A stretch of 5,255 nucleotides of DNA from an uncultured Gemmatimonadota bacterium (GTDB taxonomy: Bacteria > Gemmatimonadota > Gemmatimonadetes > Gemmatimonadales > GWC2-71-9), in NCBI GenBank assembly GCA_913009915.1, contig CAJVYZ010000238.1:1-5255 (forward strand). Reading direction: 5' to 3'. Position 1 is the stretch's first letter; the number at the start of each line of letters is the position of its first letter. Position numbers and translations under genes: made by a program. The notes under the pieces are model-generated. The model did not search any database. It was not told the origin of the DNA and was given only the letters and a program-made list of their open reading frames with translations. Shown here piece after piece: positions 1 to 5,255 of this stretch.

Positions 1-38
1 CAGTGTGACTGGAGTTCAGACGTGTGCTCTTCCGATCT
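1..38 (-). other. Illumina adapter remnant (technical sequence)
   Basis: These 38 bases are the reverse complement of the TruSeq-type index-side adapter (the adapter begins AGATCGGAAGAGCACACGTC), plus the first four bases of an index, CAGT being the complement of ACTG. They match the reverse complement of 5193-5230 exactly, so the contig looks as if it had perfect 38-bp terminal inverted repeats, but these are of library origin. Biological sequence begins at 39. Recognition rests on knowledge of the adapter sequence and on the perfect match between the two ends. Confidence 0.98.
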
Positions 39-105
39 GGCTTATCGAGAACCGGTATTCTTCTAGCGCACCTCACGTCACCCGCTGAACCACGGACAGC
101 GCACC

Positions 106-1266
106 ATGGCAAATGCCACCATGACAAAGGATGGGGTCCAACCCCAACTCGAACGTCTCAATAACTTTCGTGCCGGACGGAATCGCGTCGTCACCTGTTA
201 CCTCAAGCTCGAACCACGCGACCGGACCCGCGGCAAGTACCTCATTAAGGTAAAAAACCGGATCAAGACCGTCAGCGAGTCGCTCGGCGACTCCGGCCTG
301 TCGCGCGCGGTACGCGAGGCAGTTCGGGCCGACCTCGCCCGGCTGGACGATTTCCTCCAGCGCCCCGGCAACCTTCCCGCCACGAGGGGCCTGGCCGTCT
401 TCCTGTGTGGACCGCTCGACCTGTTCGAGGTGGTGCCGCTGCCCAAGGTGTACCGCTCGCGGGTGGTGGTGGACCGCCATCCGCTGATTCGCGAGCTGGC
501 AGCGGTGGAGGACGAGTTCGGCCGGCTGCTGACGGTGGTGGTCGACCGGGCCTCGGCCCGCATCTTCGAAGTCACCGCCTTCGACGTCACCGAAGTGGGC
601 AGCTTCGAGGCCGGCAACGCCCGCACCAAGCGGTTCAGCAGTCAATCGGGCCGCTGGGGCGAGCACAACTACAACAATCGCATCCGCCAGGAGAAGGCCC
701 GCCACTACGAGGCCGTTGCCCGGGCGTTGTTCCAACTGAAGCAACAACAGCCGGTGCGGGGCATCGTGCTGGCCGGCCCGGGGAAGGAAGCGGGGGCGGT
801 GGAACCGTTCCTCCACGCCTACGTGGCAGACCGTGTCATCGGCACAGCCAAGCTGAACCCGCAGACCGCTACCGCGGCCGACGTCCGTGAGACGACCCTT
901 ACGGTCAGGGAAGCGCACGAGCGGGAATCGGAGCGGCTCCGGGTGGCAGAGATGATCGACGCCGTCGGCAACGGCTGGGCCATCAACGGCCTTGCCGGCA
1001 CCCTTCGCCGGCTGGCCCGAGGCCAGGTGCAGACGCTGCTGGTAGACGCCGAGGCGTACATGCCGGGCTTCAAATGCAATGCGTCGGGGCGGCTGGCCGC
1101 CGACGCCAGAAGCTGCCGCCTGGAAGGCGACGCCGAGCCCGTGGTCGACCTGGTCGACGAGGCCATCGAAGAAGCCCTGCGGCAACACGTGCAGGTGGAC
1201 GTGGTCTATGAGCCCCGCGCCAGGAATGCGATCGAGGGGCTGGCCGGACTATTGAGGTTTAGGTGA
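106..1266 (+). CDS. Bacterial archaeo-eukaryotic release factor (baeRF)-like protein
   Basis: This complete 386-residue protein resembles the bacterial eRF1/aRF1-related families (baeRF), proposed to act on ribosomes in peptide release or rescue; no function is proven for it. An N-terminal domain (about 20-130) is followed by a central beta-rich domain (about 135-270, containing VVVDRASARIFEV) and a C-terminal L7Ae-like domain (about 275-386, with AINGLAGTLRRLARGQVQTL near 292-311). Where eRF1 carries its GGQ loop and following basic helix, this protein has GRWGEHNYNNRIRQEKARHY (182-201): the helix pattern is kept but the GGQ tripeptide is absent, as is usual in several baeRF families. Cysteines 324 and 337 lie in the last domain. 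The ATG at 106 is the first in frame; another ATG at 121 is possible and neither has a strong Shine-Dalgarno sequence. Only 67 native bases lie upstream (39-105), with no convincing promoter. It stands alone on the plus strand, convergent with the next gene. The exact baeRF subfamily (family 10 is my best guess) is uncertain. Confidence 0.72.
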   Translation: MANATMTKDGVQPQLERLNNFRAGRNRVVTCYLKLEPRDRTRGKYLIKVKNRIKTVSESLGDSGLSRAVREAVRADLARLDDFLQRPGNLPATRGLAVFLCGPLDLFEVVPLPKVYRSRVVVDRHPLIRELAAVEDEFGRLLTVVVDRASARIFEVTAFDVTEVGSFEAGNARTKRFSSQSGRWGEHNYNNRIRQEKARHYEAVARALFQLKQQQPVRGIVLAGPGKEAGAVEPFLHAYVADRVIGTAKLNPQTATAADVRETTLTVREAHERESERLRVAEMIDAVGNGWAINGLAGTLRRLARGQVQTLLVDAEAYMPGFKCNASGRLAADARSCRLEGDAEPVVDLVDEAIEEALRQHVQVDVVYEPRARNAIEGLAGLLRFR

Positions 1267-1303
1267 TTGACCCGGATGCCTGGTAGGGGTGACATTTGGA
1301 AAA

Positions 1304-1339
1304 GGCTAAGAGGGCTAAGACGGCTAAGAGGGCTAAGAC
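1304..1339 (+). repeat. Tandem 9-base array, (GGCTAAGAG/C)x4
   Basis: There are four contiguous 9-base units, alternating GGCTAAGAG, GGCTAAGAC, GGCTAAGAG, GGCTAAGAC. The array starts 37 bases after the stop of the baeRF-like gene. Its reverse complement occurs at 1382-1417, so the two arrays can pair in several registers. Confidence 0.95.
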
Positions 1340-1352
1340 TCTGCCCTCACAA

Positions 1353-1380
1353 CTACGTCCTACGTCCTACGCCCTACGCC
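1353..1380 (+). repeat. Tandem heptamer array, (CTACGYC)x4
   Basis: There are four contiguous 7-base units: CTACGTC, CTACGTC, CTACGCC, CTACGCC. The array forms most of the loop of the surrounding inverted repeat. The same heptamer, in rotated phase (CGCCCTA), recurs at 4075-4116 on the same strand, so this is a dispersed motif. Confidence 0.93.
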
Positions 1381-1381
1381 C

Positions 1382-1480
1382 TTTTTAGCCCTCTTAGTCC
1401 TCTTAGCCCTCTTAGCCCTTCTTCTTATAGCCCTTCTTCTTAGCCCTTCTTCCTGTTAGCCCTCTGCGCCCTTCTTCCCG
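1382..1480 (+). repeat. Degenerate pyrimidine-rich repeat array ending in TAGCC
   Basis: The first four units (1382-1417) are 9 bases long and resemble CTCTTAGCC, the complement of the array at 1304-1339. They pass into longer pyrimidine-rich units: CTTCTTCTTATAGCC (1418-1432), CTTCTTCTTAGCC (1433-1445) and CTTCTTCCTGTTAGCC (1446-1461), then CTCTGCGCC and CTTCTTCCCG. Unit length varies from 9 to 16, consistent with slippage and insertion of CTT triplets. The array ends 11 bases before the stop codon of the minus-strand oxidase gene, so its 3' untranslated RNA would be purine-rich. Confidence 0.85.
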
Positions 1481-1491
1481 AAGTGAAGTAA

Positions 1492-2688
1492 TCACCCCGG
1501 GCCAAGACCATGACGGGCCTTTTCGCCGCCGCGTTCCAAGCGGATTTCCGGCCGCCAGCGGAAGCGCTCCAGCCACGGATTGTCGGCCCCCTCCACCGCA
1601 TCAGCGATGATCCCACCCAGGACGGGCGCGAACTTGAAGCCGTGGCCCGAGCCGCCGCTGGCTACGGTCAGGCCCGCCACGTCCGGGTGGCGGTCGATCC
1701 AGAAGTCGCCGTCCCGGGTGTCGGCGTAGAGGCATAGACGGCTGGCCACCACGGGCGCATCGGCCAGCAGGGGAAAGGTCTCCTGCAGGAACGCGCGCTG
1801 GTGGGCCTCGGCGCCGGCGGGGATCTCCCGCGGACCGTCGGGATCGGTATCGCTGCCTTCGGAATGGGTGGCGATCTTGACGGCACCATCCCGACTCAGC
1901 GGGAACCCGTAGAAACCGGTGTGCACGATGTCGGCGGTAAACACCGGGAACACCTCCGCGCGGAAGGCTTCGGGATTGTTGGGCGCGTAGTGGAACACCG
2001 GGTGGCCCGACGAGCGAAAGACCGGCGCCAGCTCCGGGACCAGTTTGGTCACCCAGGTTCCGGTCGCCACGACCACCTCGTCCGCACCGAGCACCGTGCC
2101 GTCCCCTCCGGTTATTCCAACGACTCGCGCACCGTCTTTGGCCAGGCCGGCGACGCGGAACCGCTCGCGCACGACAACCCCTTCCGCCTTGGCCCACTCG
2201 AGGTTGGCGACCACCACCTTGCTGCTTTCGGCATGACCGCCACGCGCGTGGTAGAACCCGTCGACGTGGTTGCCGGTGCTCCATGCCGGGAAACGGCGCG
2301 CAATCGACGCGGCATCCACCCGATCCGGCGCGTGGCCCCGGCGGTTGAGCAACTGCCAGCTCTCGAACTCGAACCCGCCCGGGGCCATCGGCCGACGGCA
2401 CACCATGAGCACCCCGGTCTGGTGGAACAACGGACCGGTTCCGTCCCCACGCCACTGGTCGTTCCAGTCATCCCATCCCTCGAGCGCCTCCTCCACCAGA
2501 GCCATGTGGTGCTCGTCGGTACCGTACTCCATGCGAATGACCTTGGAGATATCGGTACTGGCGGCATCGGGATGAGGCATGGGCCCGGCATCGACCAGGG
2601 TGACCCGGTGCCCGCGCCGTCGCAGCTCGAGCGCAGCGGTGACACCAAAGATGCCGGAACCGATGACGATGATACGCGAGTTGGACAT
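1492..2688 (-). CDS. FAD-dependent amine oxidase, monomeric sarcosine oxidase (MSOX)-like
   Basis: This 398-residue DAO-superfamily flavoprotein is close in length to the bacterial monomeric sarcosine oxidases (about 390). It probably oxidises a secondary amine or N-substituted amino acid with FAD and O2, releasing H2O2, in the cytoplasm. The FAD-binding motif GSGIFG is at 10-15, with D33 at the end of the second strand. Motifs shared with MSOX are IR-x-x-YG (51-56), KIATH (K271 and H275, matching the O2-activating Lys and the active-site His), Cys319-Leu-Tyr321 (matching the cysteine that bonds FAD covalently) and SGHGFKF (347-353, K352). One difference is STDISK at 44-49, where MSOX has Thr-Arg; this resembles fructosyl-amino-acid and saccharopine oxidases, so the substrate may not be sarcosine. 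ATG 2688 is preferred because it sits just before the Rossmann strand; the in-frame ATG at 2709 would add seven residues. Neither has a clear Shine-Dalgarno sequence. It is last of three same-strand genes. Substrate unknown. Confidence 0.86.
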   Translation of the reverse strand: MSNSRIIVIGSGIFGVTAALELRRRGHRVTLVDAGPMPHPDAASTDISKVIRMEYGTDEHHMALVEEALEGWDDWNDQWRGDGTGPLFHQTGVLMVCRRPMAPGGFEFESWQLLNRRGHAPDRVDAASIARRFPAWSTGNHVDGFYHARGGHAESSKVVVANLEWAKAEGVVVRERFRVAGLAKDGARVVGITGGDGTVLGADEVVVATGTWVTKLVPELAPVFRSSGHPVFHYAPNNPEAFRAEVFPVFTADIVHTGFYGFPLSRDGAVKIATHSEGSDTDPDGPREIPAGAEAHQRAFLQETFPLLADAPVVASRLCLYADTRDGDFWIDRHPDVAGLTVASGGSGHGFKFAPVLGGIIADAVEGADNPWLERFRWRPEIRLERGGEKARHGLGPG

Positions 2689-2709
2689 GGATAGGGGCCG
2701 GGGGCTCAT

Positions 2710-2744
2710 GGCTGTCGGCTATCGGCTATCGGCTATAGGCTGAC
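2710..2744 (+). repeat. Tandem heptamer array, (GGCTATC)x5, abutting a start codon
   Basis: There are five contiguous 7-base units: GGCTGTC, GGCTATC, GGCTATC, GGCTATA, GGCTGAC. Read on the minus strand, the last unit (GACAGCC) runs directly into the ATG at 2709-2707. The array therefore fills the ribosome-binding region of that potential start and leaves no Shine-Dalgarno sequence there. It occupies most of the gap between the EEP lipoprotein gene and the oxidase gene. Confidence 0.93.
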
Positions 2745-2765
2745 GGCCGGCCGCCACGGCTGCGT

Positions 2766-3989
2766 TCATGGTCCCACGACCATATCCACCCAAACCAATC
2801 TATGGTCCGACACGCCGACCAAGTCGAACAACGGATCATCGCTCAGCGGCCAGAACACTCCGGCATCGACGACGCCGAGGTCCTTCGATGGGAGAACGTA
2901 GTCGAGCCGCAGGTTGCCCGGTCCCCGCTCGCCGTCATCGAAATCGGCGGTGTCGAACCCGGGGTCGCCGGTGTGTCGCTCGTTGTAGCCACCCTGGAGC
3001 CGCGCCTGTTCGGAGCCGCCGGCGCTGGTCGGGGTGATGGACGTGTCTACCCGGGGGTGCCGCAGCAACATGGCGATGGGCCGCTCATGGCTGTCGCCGT
3101 CGTGCGGGTCGGAGTTCATGTCGCCCATTATGATGAAGGAGGCTCCGTCGGTCAGTCCTCCGCCGGTTCCGCGGTCGTCATACAGATAGGACGCGGCATT
3201 GGCTGTGATGTAGTCGCGCCACAAGCGAATTTCGTCGTGGTTGCGCCGGCCGTTGCGATCTTCCGGTCCATCGAATACCGGAGGTGTCGGGTGGCTGATC
3301 AACAGGTGCACCGTCCTCCCAGCGACGTTCACCGGGACGTCCCAGTGGCTCTTGGATGACAGGGGCAATACCGCCAACTCGGCGTCGGTGTACCATGGCT
3401 CGCCCGAATCGGGGTCGACCGGCAACAGCGCGTCGGGCATGTCCCGCCACAGGAGATTCTGGAAGGTCCGGATCTCTTCCGTATGGATGGGGAACCGGGA
3501 GTAGATCACCATCCCGTACTGGCCGGGAAAGAAGCCGAACCCGAGCGCATCGCCACCGTAGGCGACACCCGAGGCGCCCACGATTCCGTCGTTGTCGAGG
3601 TCCAGTCCGGAAGGGGTACCGGTATTGACCGAGGCGGTGAACCAGAAAGGATACTCGATCGCCCGGGCGGCGGGCTCCCCCGACACGCGCTGCCCCACGG
3701 CGAGGTAGCGGTCGTGGAACAGCCGTGCAGCCTCACCGTTATCGTCCCAATCGAATTCGTTGACTACCAGGATGTCCGGCCGCACGCGCTGGACGATTTC
3801 GGCCACGGCTTTAGCTTGCGGGTCGTCGCCGGCAAGGTCCGTTACCAACTTACCGGCATCGTTCCGGTTGAGCGAAGCGTTGAAGGTGGCCACCCGAACG
3901 GAGTGCGACTCCCGCCGACCGCACCCCCCAAGGCCAACCATCACGAGGCCGCCAACCATCAGGTAGACCACGATCCGTTTTCTCGTCAT
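2766..3989 (-). CDS. Endonuclease/exonuclease/phosphatase (EEP) family lipoprotein
   Basis: This 407-residue, probably membrane-anchored hydrolase would act outside the cytoplasm. The N-terminus MTRKR is followed by a hydrophobic stretch (about 6-19) and the lipobox LGGC (20-23), with Cys23 as the predicted lipidated residue. The EEP fold (DNase I/exonuclease III/sphingomyelinase superfamily) shows its signature residues in order: ATFN (N37), VNEFDW (metal-binding E78), SHP (H233), MGDMNSDP (D290 and N292), RLDYVL (361-366) and SDH (D395, H396). The superfamily cleaves phosphodiester or phosphomonoester bonds with a divalent metal; DNA, nucleotide, sugar-phosphate or phospholipid substrates are all possible. 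A D-x-D-x-D-G segment at 130-135 resembles the start of a calcium-binding loop. The start at 3989 is chosen because it places the signal peptide at the N-terminus; an upstream in-frame ATG at 4082 would add 31 residues translated from repeat DNA. There is no strong Shine-Dalgarno sequence. The neighbouring flavoenzymes do not suggest a substrate. Confidence 0.9.
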   Translation of the reverse strand: MTRKRIVVYLMVGGLVMVGLGGCGRRESHSVRVATFNASLNRNDAGKLVTDLAGDDPQAKAVAEIVQRVRPDILVVNEFDWDDNGEAARLFHDRYLAVGQRVSGEPAARAIEYPFWFTASVNTGTPSGLDLDNDGIVGASGVAYGGDALGFGFFPGQYGMVIYSRFPIHTEEIRTFQNLLWRDMPDALLPVDPDSGEPWYTDAELAVLPLSSKSHWDVPVNVAGRTVHLLISHPTPPVFDGPEDRNGRRNHDEIRLWRDYITANAASYLYDDRGTGGGLTDGASFIIMGDMNSDPHDGDSHERPIAMLLRHPRVDTSITPTSAGGSEQARLQGGYNERHTGDPGFDTADFDDGERGPGNLRLDYVLPSKDLGVVDAGVFWPLSDDPLFDLVGVSDHRLVWVDMVVGP

Positions 3990-3998
3990 GGCTGCCGG

Positions 3999-4065
3999 AA
4001 TGAATATTGAATATTGAATGCCCAGAATAATGAATATTGAATGTCCTGAACAATGAGCGTTGAGC
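3999..4065 (+). repeat. AT-rich heptad-period repeat (TGAATAT type)
   Basis: This is an AT-rich island in GC-rich surroundings. TGAATAT occurs at 4001-4007, 4008-4014 and 4031-4037, followed by variants TGAATGC (4015-4021) and TGAATGT (4038-4044), and decaying 7-base steps up to about 4065. A longer unit starting AATGAATATTGAAT is also repeated, at 3999 and 4029. It lies 10 bases upstream of the lipoprotein start. On the minus strand it offers TATTCA-like hexamers that could act as a promoter -10 element, but no good -35 partner was found, so a promoter is not called. Confidence 0.88.
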
Positions 4066-4074
4066 CTCCAGTAG

Positions 4075-4116
4075 CACCCCACGCCCTACACCCCACGCCC
4101 TACGCCCCACGCCCCA
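4075..4116 (+). repeat. Tandem heptamer array, (CGCCCYA)x6, overlapping a gene end
   Basis: There are six in-phase 7-base units: CACCCCA, CGCCCTA, CACCCCA, CGCCCTA, CGCCCCA, CGCCCCA. The motif is a rotation of the CTACGCC units at 1353-1380. On the minus strand it contains both the stop codon (TAG, 4102-4100) and the last codons of the PYROXD2-like gene, so the protein's final residues are written by the repeat. Confidence 0.93.
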
Positions 4117-5192
4117 CTTCACCACCCTTCTTCCGGTCGCGCACCAACTGCGCGGCCGCCAGCCGCCCACTCTGCCCCGTGATCCCTCCCCCGGGATGCG
4201 TGGCCCAACCACACAGGTACAGACCGCCCACCGGCGTGCGATAGTGGGACCAGCCGGGGATGGGCCGCATGAACAGGATCTGGTCGAGCGCAACTTCGCC
4301 CTGATAGACTTGCCCCTCGGTCAGTCCGAACCGGCTTTGCAGATCGAGTGGAGTCAACACTTCCCGGCCTACGACGGCGTTGGCCATGTTGGGCGCAACG
4401 TCCTGCAGAATCCGCAAGGCGAGGTCGCCAATTGCCTCCCGCTCGGACGCGCCCCACGATCCGTCCCGCCGGTGGAACGGGGCGTAATGCAGCCAAGCGG
4501 ACAACACGTGGCCACCTTCAGGCGCCAGACTCGGGTCGGACACCGACGGGATGACCAGCTCCAACGCAGGACGATCGGATACTTCGCCGTACTTGGTGTG
4601 GTCGTACGCCCTTTCGAGATAGTCCAGACCGGGACACAACACCACGGTGCCGCGCAGGTCGGTGGCGTCCAGTCCGGTGAAGTCGGGAAGTTCCCCCAGC
4701 GCCAGGTTCACCTTGGCCACTACTCCCCGGTACCTGACCCGTGCTGCCATGGCGACGAACTCGGGATCGAGGTGCACCGGATCGACCAAATCGGAAAAAG
4801 TCCGCCGGACGTCGTAGCCGGACACGACGGCTCGCGCGGGGATCTCTTCGCCGGAGTCGAGGACTACACCGGTCGTGCCACCCTCTGTTACCACAATCTG
4901 TGCCACACCCGTGCCGGTGCGGAACTCCACCCCGCGCTCCCGGGCTGAGACCTCCAGCGTCCAGGCGAGATGGCCCACACCACCGCTGATGATCGGTCGG
5001 CCCCGGGGGATGGCCGTCGCTCCCACCTGCTGGTGCAGTAACCCGAAGGCCGTGCCCCCGCTCCGGGGCCCAAGGGCGAGGTGCCGCACCGCAACCACGC
5101 CGAGCGCACCCTTGAGGAGGTCGTCTTCGAACCAATCGTCGAGCAGATCCGACACCGGCATGGGGAACGTCCGCAGAAATTCCATCAGCTCC
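4100..5192 (-). CDS. PYROXD2/phytoene desaturase-like FAD oxidoreductase, 5'-truncated
   Basis: The 363 native residues form the C-terminal part of a protein of the CrtI/PYROXD2-like NAD(P)/FAD-dependent oxidoreductase group, typically about 500-540 residues long. The missing N-terminal part should carry the dinucleotide-binding GxGxxG motif. Numbering from the first complete native codon (GAG, 5191-5189), family traits are the SGGVGHLAWTLE segment (69-80) followed by RERGVEFRTG (84-93), DSGEEIPARAVVSGYD (112-127), and the C-terminal flavin-binding signature GGLYLCGWATHPGGGITGQS (322-341). These enzymes dehydrogenate or isomerise hydrophobic polyene-like substrates; no carotenoid genes are adjacent, so the substrate is unknown and a carotenoid role is not claimed. 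A GTG at 5209 that would begin a peptide MCSSDL is adapter sequence. The last residues (about EVGRGA) are encoded by a heptamer array containing the TAG stop. It is the most upstream of three minus-strand genes. Confidence 0.86.
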
Positions 5193-5255
5193 AGATCGGA
5201 AGAGCACACGTCTGAACTCCAGTCACACTGATATATCTCGTATGCCGTCTTCTGC
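5193..5255 (+). other. Illumina adapter with index (technical sequence)
   Basis: Bases 5193-5226 are the TruSeq-type index adapter, 5227-5234 (ACTGATAT) fit an 8-base sample index, and 5235-5255 are the start of the flow-cell P7 sequence (ATCTCGTATGCCGTCTTCTG and one further base). This is untrimmed library sequence joined to genomic DNA at 5192/5193. The minus-strand gene at this edge is therefore cut by an insert end. Any peptide spanning this region (MCSSDL on the minus strand, EEHTSELQSH on the plus strand) is artificial. Confidence 0.99.

Larger units (their letters stand above)
1304..1417. terminator. Candidate bidirectional terminator hairpin between convergent genes
   Basis: The left arm 1304-1339 pairs with the right arm 1382-1417. 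Counting by eye, 32 of 36 positions are exact complements, and two of the mismatches are G-U wobbles in the plus-strand RNA. The 42-base loop (1340-1381) contains the heptamer array at 1353-1380. The position, between the 3' ends of two convergent genes, suits transcript termination or 3'-end protection on both strands. Against a standard intrinsic terminator, there is no U-tract directly after the stem, and the arms are longer and less GC-rich than usual. The structure may only reflect spread of a repeat in both orientations. Confidence 0.4.

Noticed and set aside
39..105. Promoter for the baeRF-like gene
   Set aside because: A TATTCT hexamer occurs at 56-61, but no -35 element at suitable spacing was found in the short native sequence before it.
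73..1188. Long open frame (371 codons) on the minus strand opposite the baeRF-like gene
   Set aside because: Its translation shows no family motifs and is low-complexity Ala/Gly/Val/Arg-rich, as expected opposite a GC-rich gene. The plus-strand frame has clear eRF1-like features.
1304..1480. CRISPR array
   Set aside because: Units are 7-16 bases in direct head-to-tail contact with no unique spacers, and no cas genes are present.
1801..2694. Long plus-strand open frame (297 codons) opposite the oxidase gene
   Set aside because: No recognisable domain, and the opposite strand encodes a flavoprotein with all expected motifs.
3990..4082. 31-residue N-terminal extension of the EEP lipoprotein
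   Set aside because: It would be translated from the TGAATAT-type repeat and would bury a well-formed signal peptide and lipobox inside the protein.
4196..4948. Plus-strand open frame (250 codons) opposite the PYROXD2-like gene
   Set aside because: It has no family motif and mirrors the coding pattern of the minus-strand gene, which has a clear C-terminal flavin-binding signature.
5193..5209. GTG start giving an N-terminus MCSSDL for the PYROXD2-like protein
   Set aside because: These codons are adapter sequence; the real start lies outside the contig.
1..5230. Perfect 38-bp terminal inverted repeats suggesting a mobile element or linear replicon
   Set aside because: Both repeats are Illumina adapter, one with index and P7 sequence attached. 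No transposase gene is present.
4875..5231. Plus-strand open frame ending in EEHTSELQSH
   Set aside because: Its C-terminus is translated adapter, a known artefact, and the rest lies antisense to the PYROXD2-like gene.

Overview
This window is a short GC-rich bacterial contig that has Illumina adapter sequence at both ends. Bases 1-38 are the reverse complement of a TruSeq-type adapter. Bases 5193-5255 are the same adapter in forward orientation, followed by an 8-base index. Only 39-5192 is biological, and the last gene is cut off by the end of a library insert rather than by a natural boundary. The organism cannot be named from this sequence. High GC in the genes, a bacterial eRF1-like protein, a secreted EEP-family lipoprotein and many short tandem repeats between genes suggest a free-living, probably uncultured bacterium; Gemmatimonadota-like soil lineages are one guess, not a demonstrated assignment.

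Layout: a plus-strand gene (106-1266) encodes a protein of the bacterial archaeo-eukaryotic release factor (baeRF) type. It converges on three minus-strand genes that read, in transcription order, as a 5'-truncated PYROXD2/phytoene-desaturase-like FAD oxidoreductase (5192-4100), an endonuclease/exonuclease/phosphatase-family lipoprotein (3989-2766) and a monomeric-sarcosine-oxidase-like FAD amine oxidase with a probable covalent-flavin cysteine (2688-1492). The three share a strand with gaps of roughly 75-110 bases and could be co-transcribed, but their predicted activities do not form an obvious pathway.

The most distinctive feature is the intergenic DNA. Each of the three gaps carries short tandem repeats, mostly of 7-base period: CTACGYC at 1353-1380 and again (as CGCCCTA/CGCCCCA) at 4075-4116, GGCTATC at 2710-2744, and AT-rich TGAATAT at 3999-4065. 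The convergent gap also holds a 9-base array (GGCTAAGAG) whose reverse complement lies 42 bases away, giving a long imperfect hairpin of 36 + 36 bases. One heptamer array runs across the stop codon of the upstream gene, and another abuts an ATG. No CRISPR array, insertion sequence, RNA gene or recognisable defence system was seen.
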